A DNA stretch of 62,000 bases from Glandiceps talaboti (taxonomy: Eukaryota; Hemichordata; Enteropneusta; Spengelidae), in the NCBI RefSeq assembly GCF_964340395.1, contig NC_135568.1:16774276-16836275 (forward strand), given 5' to 3'. Both the position numbers and the translations under genes were made by a program. The stretch's first letter is position 1. The number at the start of each line of letters is the position of its first letter. The notes under the pieces are model-generated. The model was not told where the DNA came from. It worked only from the letters and a program-made list of their open reading frames with translations, and did no database searches. Of the stretch, positions 25,550 through 38,435 are shown one piece after another.

Positions 25550-27976
25550 TAGACCACCTCTATCTGTGTGTATTTAAGTAAGTTGGATAGGCCTACAGAT
25601 ACATTGGCATTGGGTACAGTGAACAGTAGGTTATTTGTGTCGAGGAAGTAATCGTTAACTAGTCTATTTCAGCAAATGAACATTATTTATGTTTGTTCAG
25701 GAAATATTAATGTAGTGACAAAATGTGTTTCATTTTTGATTCAGTCATTAACAAAATTAATGAAACAGTCAAAGAATGGTAACTGTAAGATCAGAAACGT
25801 TATATTCTTGTACCGTGTTTGTATGTTACATTGTCCAGAGGGCAATTAGTTGTTATCTATTGATAGTTTTTTTTTGCTTACAGGTGGATCCACAATTATC
25901 AGTGGTAATGTTGCATGTTCTCTTGGATATAGCCAAGATAATCCACACCAAGCTGTGTATGATTGTGAAGTACATGATGATTTCTCAGTCTCGTTTCAAC
26001 ACGGTGACAGGTAACATAATATTGCCCGTACATGTTGTTGCCATTGTGCTAAGGAAACAGCCCCCCCCCCCCGGTATAATATCATGACGAAATTTTACAT
26101 TTCAACCCCTTCTAGTTGGGTACTATAGGGACAGACAAAATACAATGTCTTAAATTATTATCATGGTTACATATCACAGGGCCGTAGCCTGACCAAATTG
26201 CCAAGTGGGGCAGAACTTTGTCTTGGTGCAATCTTGCATTTAAAATTTAGAAAAGTGCCAATTTACATAAATTTGCATGCAATTTACATAATATATATTT
26301 TAGCATACGCAATTAAATATCATATGTAAGGTCAGAAAAAATAAAAAAATGCTTGTCAACGGGTAACCTAACCCATCACATTGGGTGTAGTTCCTCGCAC
26401 CCTCTCTTCTCAAAAAATGTTAAGCCCCGTCAATTGAAACTCAAGCATTATTATAGCCACCCCTTCTGTCACCTACACTACAGTGGAGATATAAAATCAT
26501 ACGGTACAATGATGCACTGGAAGGAGACAACTCCAAAGGTGGAAAGAAATTGAAAATAAGACAGTGTAGGAGGCCATTTAGAGGCATAAAATATCAAACC
26601 ATAGACATAATAAAATACCAGAATTGAAACAATTATGCTATGCATTACATATTATCTGGAAGTGTATTTTGTTGTGGTAAAGCTGAAAGATATTATGCGG
26701 ATGTGCACATGGTAAATGACTTCTCCTGAAGTTTAATTTCGTTCAAACAAATCCCGAATAAAGAGCAAAACATTTCAAGACTTTCAGACTTTTGATGGCC
26801 CAATGGTCGTAAACTTTTGTTCAATTCTTGTTAGTGCACAATGGATATTTAATCTCAATTCATGCTTGTATGCAACATCAGAGCCAAGAAAACCATTGTA
26901 TACGATATTATATAATTTGGAATAGACTCAAATGTTTATTGTTACATGTACTATTCAGAAAATATAAAGAAATATCCTACATTTTGAAGAAAAAAAATGC
27001 GAAGCTCGCATGAGGATATATTGCCCATCAACAGAAAAAAATATATGGGTAGGTTGAACAGCTTTTTCATTTTTTCTGGCCTTTCAAAGTAGTTGCCGAA
27101 AAGATGTCACGTTCAAAGTAAAAAAATGGATGGTGCTTTCTCAAATAAGTAACACAACAAAATAATCATTTTCTTTACCCAACTCTCAAAACTGTTATGG
27201 CCTTGTTTATGTCAGAACTCAGTGAATTCTCCTTGTCATTATCATTATAATGGAAATTGAAGTTTGGATTTTGATGTCGAAGGTACAGCTCTGTTTACAA
27301 ATTCAGGGCCATTCTTTCCATAGCAAATTATCACTTCACCAGATTTAAACTGAATGCCTCCCGTAAGGGAATCACTAATTACGCAAATAACTCATTAAAC
27401 TAAAAAAATAATATGGTAACAGGCTTTGTTTTTTGGACAAGGGTGCTTTCTTAGGTTAATGTATGTAAGAGTGTATGATACTGCTTAATGCAGTCTTAAG
27501 ATATAGCCTAATTACCGAAAATCATTAATTATGCAAATTATTCATTAACACTGTACGGTGCATCAACAAACTTGATAGGGCATATGTGTTTTCTTATGGT
27601 TAACGTATGTACTAAATTATGTTGAATTTGAAGTATGTATTCTTAAGATATAGCCTAATTACCAAAAATAATTAATTATGCAAATTATTCATTAACGCTG
27701 TAAGATACATCAACGAATTTTAAAGGACAAATGTATGTTGTTATGTTTAACGAATATACTAAATTATATTGAAACTGAAGTATGCAGTCTTAAGATTGCA
27801 GTCTGAAGTATGCAGTCATAATTAGTTGATTTCATTAATATGCAAAGTTCTCTAATTAAACATTAACAGATCTGGCTCAAAACCTAATCAGGTCTAGCTA
27901 TTACCCTAAAGATTATATATCCCAAATTTCATTACAATTGAGCCAGCCAATTTTTAGAAAATGATGACACAGACAC

Positions 27977-28007
<31 letters not shown>

Positions 28008-31000
28008 CACAGACATACATTCCCCTTTTAATACCTCCCGTACCCTTACGGGAGGTAAAAATGAATTGCGGAATAACGCTAGTGTCAGTGCAATGAGATA
28101 ATTATATCAAACAACATTTTAACCAAACACAACGTCGAACACAATTATTGAAAGAAATATCTTCAAATAGTGGATCTTAAACTGCGTACCTAGTTTAATA
28201 GTTTTTCAGGGCCACCAAATATTCCAAAAAGAGATCTGCCGTTTTATCAGCATGAAATGTTTTAATATAAGGAACAAGATGTAAATGAGATCGAGCGCAT
28301 CTTCGGAGTCACTGCAGCCAGCATAGCAGGCAACCTCACGTTGAACGACCTTTTCCGTCTTTTTTTTAGTTTCACTCTCTGACATTATAATTGTGACTTG
28401 CTATCTTCAAATGAAGGAGACTTTCAAGACTACTACTCGCAGAAAATGCACAGTGCATGTGCGCACTTCTTTTGTACTTTCCCGCGCAACGAATTTTTAA
28501 TTTGCTGCAAAAAGTTACAATTTTTAACTGGACACATTTTAATTCAAAGTTAAGCCAGTGTACAATAGCGATATAAGATACATATTAGCCATGAGTCAGT
28601 GTACAGTCACTTTAGTGAACTATCCATTGAAATCGCGCATGCTAGGAATCGTCACGTAAATAACGATTTTAATAGCATCGCTATGTATTCAAAAAGTAGC
28701 TTTTTTTTCTTTTTCTTTTTTTCAAAATCTCAGGGGGGGGGGGCAGCTGCCCCCCTTGCCCCCCCCGCAGACTATGGTACTGTAAGTGTCTGACTCTCCA
28801 CTTAGTTTATTAACAAGCTGATATATTTACAAAGTACCCTCTTTCAATTTGTTACCTTAGTGAGCAGGTAAAAATGTCATGATTTCATGATTTTGTTAAT
28901 ATAATATAATGACGGCAAAAGTATCTCAGTCTACAGATTTGTCTTAGCTATGATGACTTGTCAATTAAAACTGAAAACAGAAAGTTGTATATGATCATGA
29001 TGGTAGCTCAGGGTTCATTGTCATTCCTGAAATGATTTGCTTCTTTCATATTTACAGGTTTTACGTGACCTCTAAAGCTCTGAATGGTGGATACGTCACA
29101 ATTGAAAATCATGACAGTGCATCTGGATACACAATTGACCCTAAACATTACTATACCGGAATGGAAGTATCTCATACTGCACACTTCACGCTGGATTATG
29201 AAACACCTGTACATTGCTCATTAACTAGTGGGTGTTCAGATCAAATGATTGATAGGGGACCACCAATAACTAAAAATGTAAGTTGTACATTGCTCAGTAA
29301 CTAGTGGATGTTCAGATCAAATGGTTTATAGGGGACCACCAATAACTAAAAATGTAAGTTGTACATTGCTCAGTAACTAGTGGATGTTCAGATCAAATGA
29401 TTTATAGGGGACCACCAATAACTAAAAATGTAAGTTGAACATTGCTCAGTAAATAGTAGATGTTCAGATCAAATGCTTGATAGGGGACCACCAATAACTA
29501 AGAATGTAAGTTGAACATTGCTCAGTAACTGGTGGATGCTCAGATCAAATGATTGATAAGGGAACCACTAATAACTAAGAATGTAAGTTGTGCATTGCTC
29601 AGTAAATGATTTGTCTTCAGATCAAATGATTGATATGGGTCCGTCAATAACTAAAAATATAAGTTGTACACTTTGCAGTAACTAACATGTTCAGATCTAA
29701 CGATTGATAGAGGACCACTGATAACTAAGTGAAACAATCTCTGTCATAGGAAGTGTTGAAACATAACAATTGCAAAAATATATATATATATTGAAAAACA
29801 CATGATAAATGTTTGTTTTCTTCGAATATTTCTCTACTCTCATACTTTTACTCCAGGTATTGACTAAATTCAACAAATATGTATGGAACCTGTCTATGAT
29901 GTGCAAAATGTTCATTGTTTGAAGTGCAGAGTGCAAGGCAATGTTCTCACAATTTAAATCCCGACGGCGGCGTATTGTAAATAGAACATCCCTCTACAAG
30001 ATATACATGTATGTGATGATTGTGAACTGAATGTGTTAAAAGAAATTAATACACTCGAATATTGACTCTAACATCATTAATATGAATTCCTGATGTTATA
30101 TCTACCTGTAGGGAAACATATCAGTAAGATGGATTCCTTTTTTTTACTTAGGGAGACATAACTTTAATTTTCATCTACTTAGGGAGACATAACCGTAAGA
30201 TTGCGTTTTTCCCATCTACTTAGGGAGACATAACAATACGATGGATTTCTTTCTATCTACTTAGGGAGACATAACCGTATAATTGCGTTCTTTCTGTCTC
30301 TTTAGGGAGACATAACAGTAAGATGGTCTGGATGGTCAGATACGTTGTCAGGGATACGAAGATATGAATATGAAGTGTATAAGATGCAACCATATGGTGA
30401 GGAGTTAGGATACAGATCCATACCAGCTATGGCAAAGGGAAATGTTAATGCTATCATATCACAGTTTAGAATTACATTAACCGATCCAGGTAAGTGAGTT
30501 TATGGCTAGACATGTAGAATTAAGTACCGACGGGTGAGGACAGTCGCGGAAAACTAATATAGACGAAAAAGTGCTTAAGGAAAGAATTTTGAAAATTAAT
30601 GTCCTCCTTGACTTGATATAGAAAAAGACAGTATAAATACGCAGAATCAACAATCGAGAAAAAAACTACATCAAAACTACAGTACAATGGAATGCAGGAC
30701 ACGATAAATGAAGATTAGATAACACTTGCTCTCTTTTGAAACTTCTAATGTTTATTACTGTATTAGGTGATTACTGTATCTTATTGACGGTCGATGACGT
30801 CGCTGGCAACCATGTACGTGCAAGACGTTTCGTGATTTTTGACGATGTTAATGAAGTTGAAATTGATACAACTGGACACTATCCGTTATGGGTAGAGTCA
30901 GCAACAACGGATACCAGTCACCATTGGCAAACTAATATACAAGATGATTTTGGCGATGGACCCCAGGTACGATAATGTATCGATGATCATGACTTACACA

Positions 31001-34000
31001 CGAGTACCTACAGTATCTGTAAAATATTGTCCCTCCGTTTTATATCACATGTATAAATTGACGAGTTCCGTTTAAACCCAAATATATAAAAACTGAATGA
31101 TGACCCTAAACTAAGCAAAACTACGACCTTGCTAAAATATATAAATTGCAAAATAATCTTATATGCTACTATTATTGCAGATAATTCAAAAGATGGCCTT
31201 CGTTACGAGAGCGATGATAGGACTTTTGCAAATATGAAGTTTCTTCGAATTTCTTCTTCCTCGACTTTTCTTTGTCGCAGGTGTTTGTACGTTGGCCAGG
31301 TCATTTCTACAATGAATTCCACAGACAACATAAACTTCTCAACGCCATTGAAGACCACTCGCCACCATTAACAGCTGATTATGAAGAGGTCACAGGTCAA
31401 CCACCTACAACAAGGTCACGAAGCAATACCAAACATTAATGGTATTGTTAGATTTGAAACAGACTATGCAGTTGATCATCAGGGTGGACGTAATATCACA
31501 TCCACACCAGGAAACTGGCGGGATGTCACAAATATCATGGTTAGTGTATGTAAAATGGCTGGGTTTTTTGGCAAACATGATATGAAAACGTTTCCATAAC
31601 GATGTAAGTTCTAACTCAACTCTTACTGAATATTATTGAAATTGATTATTTGTTTGATGTCGGTGTTCTTTTTCGAAAAAAGATATTTATATAAGTTTAT
31701 ATAAGTTGTATACAATTGTACCCAAAAGCAAATAACCTCACTGTAAGAAGTGTTATTAATATATAATACTAAAATTGGTAGTAAAGCAATTGGAGTAAAA
31801 CAATGGACGAGACTGCAACATTAACTATAAAACATATCAAAAGGGTAATATCAGAATGTAGGTCGGCAGATTTATGTAATCACTCTTCCACGATTTATCC
31901 AATTAAAATTTGTATTACTTGAAAGCTTTGGCAGGCGTCGTTTAGTTAGGGTTAGCTAATACCAAGATAGTAATTTTGAAACAAAATATATGCTAATATT
32001 TGCACAAATCCAACTCTAGGTGACATTTCGAAGATGAAAATAGCATCAAAGACTAAACTTTCGGAGGTGTTTTTTTTAACTCAGAAATTCGGCATAAGTG
32101 CAATTGTTATTTCACAATATATGGTTTGCACGACACAACGGCTGTAGGACAGTGATCAAGGTCAAAAATCACATAGCGGCTAAACATTTATACCATGATG
32201 GTATTACTATATAAGACAAATTGCTTTAAAGTAAATACAGGGGATGTGTATACTCTGTACTCGGCAAAAGTTATTTATGACATCTCGATTTATTAGCATT
32301 AAGTGTATTGTATTTTTAATATACAACTTTCATTGTTCCTTGTGATACCCAGACAGAGGAGCAAACGTTTGATATACCTCGTAATGATGGCGATTCCATT
32401 CGTGTATGGGTGAAGGCAACAGACGTGATGGGCAATACAAATATGGAATCAGTTTTGCTACATATAGATTCAACACCTCCTGAATTACATGGTTTCACCT
32501 TGACCAGATATGGAATAACCATCCCTCCCATCCACCATTCTATAGATCTCTTTGAGATGAGGTAAGATGACGTCAGAGCTTTGCAGTCTAGCATTCTATA
32601 AATCTCTTTAAAATATTAGGTATTTTAAAGATGGCACCATAACCTTGCTGTCAATCAGTCAATGGGTATCTTAGGTTTGACGTAAGATGACATCATACCC
32701 TTTCTGTCATTAGTCTGTACATCTGTAAAGCCATGTCTTCTATGTCCAATATTTACAGTAATATATACTTACCGTAACCAGTAGTGAATGTTTTTTGTCA
32801 AATGTTCATTTTGTATATTGTATAATTCCGCCACATAGGGTTTCATTTGGTGCATATGATGTCCATAGTGGTCTACACAATATTCACTGGAGACTAGCTG
32901 ACAAGGCAAATAGTTCTATAGTTCATGGTGAGGGCCAGCTTGCTGTCAGAAAACCACAGGTAGGACTGTTGAATTCATATAGTGACATTACTAATTAATG
33001 TTTTTGATGTATTCCCCATTGATAAATTGGGATTTTATCTCTCCATACCAAATGTTATTGACTCCATGAATAACACAGTCAATTGGTTATACTGTACGCA
33101 CACACTCGTAACGTTAATATTACTTAATCCTCATTGCTGCGACTCGCTTCCGGTTTATTTGGGCTATATATACGTCATTGGGCAAGAGCCACAGCTGTTA
33201 TCTAAACAATTTAGCTATACTAATGGAGACCAAGCCGGACAACAACTTATGTGATGTTTTGGTCCCCTCTTATTTTATTTGTGGCTGCATATAATGTAGA
33301 CAGGGTTTGTACAGGTCAATTTTTGAAGTTTGGGAAAGAACTACATTCATTATTATTACTTTTATATTTGCCAAGGCCGGGATACCTAAAGTAATTTCTG
33401 TTTGTTCTTACTTACTCAGTCAAGCGAATGTAGTGCTCCAAACTGTGGATGTATACCCAAGGACCATGAGTGCTATGATAGAGACTATGCCATTGAACTT
33501 GATGACAGTAAAATGAACATACCCACTGGTAACCACAACAGCGATTACGTATACACCGTCACTGTTACAAATAATGCTATGTTACAAACAGTGAAAGAAT
33601 TTCAGGTATTCATACACACGTTCTCCTCTTCCACGTTTGCATATACACTAAACCCTTAACCATAAACACAATCACATTTGACCTTTGCACTGATACTTAA
33701 ATTAAAAAATTAGGTATATGTTTGTGAGAACTTAGTAACGTACTTACGTGATGTACCAATGTGATGAATATTGTTCATCAAGTCCATCTTATAGTAAAGG
33801 AATCATTATGTGACGCTCTGTACAATTTTACTTAGAAGCTTCCATAAGTGTTAGGCGACTAAATCAAAGACGATAAATCAAGCACCGGGAAATATTATGG
33901 TGTATATTATTAAGTTTGCATGTGAATGTTCATGCAATTTGATATAAAGAAAGTCATACATATTTTGGTCACAATAAGTGATAATTTTACATATTAAATG

Positions 34001-37000
34001 ATACATATAAAGAAGGAAAGCTTTTCTCACCACAGGTGACTATAGACGCAAGTCCGCCAATTCGGGGCAATGTCCACGATAGTAGGTCAGGTGAAAGTGA
34101 TCTTGACTACCAGCAGGACTCTGAAATCTTTGCATCCTGGGATGGATTCTATGATAGAGAGAGTGAAGTTACGTTTTATGCCTATATTTTTAATGAGACC
34201 TGTATGGATGGTGATGATGGCAGTGTGTTCAGTCTACCGACAATGTTACCGGTGAGTAGCTTATAATAAAAAGAGGTTAAACATATTGAAAACTTGTTCT
34301 CAACCAATGAATGTTATATGCTTATGTTCTATTGCATCTGTTGATATGAAGCCATACTACTGCGTTTTATAAGCATTATAATAGCTACACTAAGGTCACA
34401 GCTTAAAGTGGCCATATGGATGACAATTGTTTTTTTTTTTTGGTTTTCTTTTTTTTTTGGGGGGGGGGAGTTTTAATTTACAAAATAATGTTATCATGAT
34501 CTCCTACTTCAAAATTCAATATAAAGCAACATATGACAAGTCCTCATTTGCAACTCAATAAATTGCAAAATATTAATAAATGTGTAAATTCTTTGTTATT
34601 GTACGTAAAATAACAACTTTTTACATTAGCTTTTTGCAATGTATTGAGTTACAAACACAGGCTTGGTCTATGTTGTTTCGCATTGATTTTACTAGTAGGA
34701 ACCCATGATCTAATAAAATTGTTTTTAAAATCCAAAATCCAAAATAAATACCCAATCCTCATCCATATGGCTACTTTAATCCGAGTATAATTAGCCCTTG
34801 AAACGGACACATATTGAAGACAGATATTTCCATTCGACCTTGACCCATCTGTATGGTCAAATGACATTTCTTGCAAAGTCAATTCATATATAAACATTTA
34901 TGTTTACTGATATGGTAAAGGGGAAATTTTAGGCCAGATAGCAAACTTATTTATCTTATTCATTAAGCTTTACCATTATGACCATTAAGGACATCAACAA
35001 CGTGGATAATACATGGACCCCTAGTGTTCAGTGTTGAAGCAGGATTAAACTAGATTATACCATGCACAACCCATTTTGAACAAAAATATGGAATATATGC
35101 TATGTTCGTTCTACATGACTGGTTATGCTGTTCGAAATATGAGTCAAAACTCTCAAAATTACCATTACTTTCCCCGATTTTCCTGACCGGTTAGTTAGTA
35201 ACATGAGCATGTGATCGCTTTTTAGAATAACATATAATGTAGATGTAAAGCAAGCATCAAATGCCAAATATACTTTCCATTCGATTTAAATACAAACAAA
35301 CGCAATTGAATAATATCTGTCTGACATTTAATATTATTGCCGAAACAAATATTTTCGACTTACTCTAGCAATCAAACTCAAATGCTTTTCAGTCGATCCT
35401 GACATGGAGGATATACTAATTAAAATGACCGAAAGTCATCTTTTGATTGCACATGGAACATTCTTAGAACCGTCATATGTGTGCTGAGTATGTAACATTA
35501 AATGAAGTTATTTGTACTTCAAGGTTGTGAATACGACTTCAACCTCAGTAAGCTGGATAGCTCCTAGAACTGCTACATATCATTGTACAGTGGTTGCCTA
35601 TAATAGGGCTTTACAACCATCAAAACCAGTTTGTTCAGATGGTATCACCATAGATACAACACCACCAGTTGTCATGGAAATCAATATTGATAATGTTAAG
35701 GTGAAACCTGGTGTAATGAAAAATGATAATGGTATTGTATGGATGGTGGATGAGAGCAGATACCGCCATCTTGTTGCAGATGTTACACAGAATTGCAGGT
35801 AGCTAGGGTTAATGTTCACTTAGACCACTTTCGCATGTGTTTCAAGTATATATCAACAAAATGTCAGAACTATTTGGTACATTATGAACTATATCCATCT
35901 GCAGTGGTGGTCACACATCAGACCAGTACTTACACCCTATATTTAACATTATTCCCTCCAATTTACTACAGATTTGTTGTTTAATCAGGTCACATGGAGT
36001 TCTATGTTTTCAAGGAATTCCAACACAAACGTTTATACTAATGTAAGAAAAGCTAATGACTTTTATAGGCGTATGCATAATTAGCAATGACAACTGCGAG
36101 AAAAAACACACCAAAAGCCCTATTCTGTATCATGAATCCGCCATTTTGAAAAAACGTAATGCCCTTATGTTACCTAATGACAAACGTTGTGTTCTTAATT
36201 ATTGGTACTTAAGTGGTGCTCAACAGGGAAGACAGTGTTATGCATTGTTGTGTTTCCACTATCATAACTACATATTTTTAAACCACTCATTGGAATAGTG
36301 CATGTAGTAGTAACTGCAAATTAACATCAAAACATGACACTATAACTACTGTACATGCACATAATGTAAAACTGACACCCAAGGTTATGTGATTCTGTAA
36401 TGATAAAGTCAGAACATCAAATCATAAGGTCTTTCCATATACTCTGCTTTCCTTAGTGATGTGGCACTTTTAGTTGAAGACATTCAACTGTGGCCAACTC
36501 TGGATTCTACAACAGTGTATACCAATGAGGACTGTCTACACCATGGACTCGTATCAGATGTTGCCTACTACACTAAAGAACATCATGTTAGTTATATTCT
36601 ATTCTATAATAATTGAATTATATAATTGTGTCTAATAGATACACTGTGTAACTTGAATATTAACTAACTAATTTGCATTTTTCGTGATATCTGCTAAATA
36701 GGTAATATGCCAGTCAGGTGTGAAAGATTGCGTCAATTCTTGTTCTATCAAAACAGATGCTGTCTTCAATAAACGTGCAATGTCATATAACAGACATATG
36801 CTAGAAACACATTTTTGTGTCCTTAAGAAAGGCATTCGTTTGTTCTGTTTAAGGTATTCAAATTATCATTCAACACATATTTATCCACTTTATTTGATAT
36901 TTTCGTATAGTTTTCGCTTAGTTGGAAGGGTGAGGACGTAGAAAGTGGTATTTATGATTATGAAGTTGGATTGAGCAGTACTCCATCTAGTTTGGATCCA

Positions 37001-38349
37001 GATATTGTTACTATGACAACCACCAACTCACGCCAAGAATGGCTGACAGACATTTCAAACCTAGTGGAAGGATTGGAATTCTATGTCGTTGTCAAGGCCA
37101 TTAACAGAGTGCAGCTGACTACAACAAAGGTCAGTCAACAGACTTTTATGATTACAGTTGCATTGGAAATAGAAATGATGAGTGCAAGAAGGTGTTACAT
37201 TGTTGGGGTAAGGTGGAGCTTGTTTTCCTTCACTTTACAACCACTCTCTACAATTGTCTATTACACTTACTGTGTACATTGTTTCTAGGTTCATATCTCT
37301 ACATTTGTCAAGGTAATTCAGACTACATTAGTATATATAGCGTTTGTCTTTTACTTGCATAGTTAGGTTTTATATAATATGTAATTACATCATGTGACTT
37401 GTTGCACATTCATATTATCAAATCCTGTATTATTTAGTTTCATGTGTTATATCCCTGACTCGCTTTCTTGAGCTGACTTCATCTGGAAGGCAAATGGCCC
37501 ATTATTTTGTTGAGGCAACACTATATACATATTGAATGGTTAAACACACAAGTCAAGCGTTACAGCACAATATTCAGGTAATGTTTTGTCTTCTATTTTA
37601 CGCTTTAGGTGGTTGGTCCATTTATTGTTGATTTAACTCGATATAGTGGTAAGTCTAATTATTTACTTCGTAATTGACATATGCAGATTCTGAGCAGGAG
37701 TTATTATATTTAGTGCTGTGCATTAACTAATATACGCATGCCAAAATAATTAACTTTTTGACATATGTATGGACATATTTTAATATCACGTGTCAGAAAG
37801 CAAATATACTATGCTTACACAATTTCTTATTTGATGATGTATGATTATTGATACATGCTAGTCTTTGAAAATGGGGTAATGGTGGTGGGGGGGATATCCT
37901 AAATCTAACGACTGTTCTTGTGAGAAGAGAATAACGAATTGGGACCATGTGAACATGGATTCGTATGCCGGTCATACTCTATTTGGAGTGGTGGTCATAT
38001 TTGTTGAAATATGCGTCAGTCTTTATTGTGTGTCTATCCATTTATCTGTTTGCCTGCGTCACATGATCTTTTAAATATCTTGCGCCAATGAAACAAAATT
38101 CAACATAGTTCTTATAATGATTGATATGAATAATTAAACTTTGAACGAAATCCGTCGATACCAATTTTAATGACAAATTTGCAAATTCATTTACACCAGA
38201 GATTTAGAAATGAAGTTATTGTTCACAATTGTTTTTCGGAATGACATCTAATTTGTCTTTACTGTACTGTACTGTACTGTACTGTACTGTACTGTACTGT
38301 ACTGTACTGTACTGTACTATACATATATATATAGAGACTTAATTCAAAA

Positions 38350-38435
<86 letters not shown>

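Noticed and set aside
23310-29735. Regularly spaced direct repeats that could suggest a CRISPR array
   Set aside because: Units are contiguous with no unique spacers, contain exon tips and splice sites, and the genome is animal.
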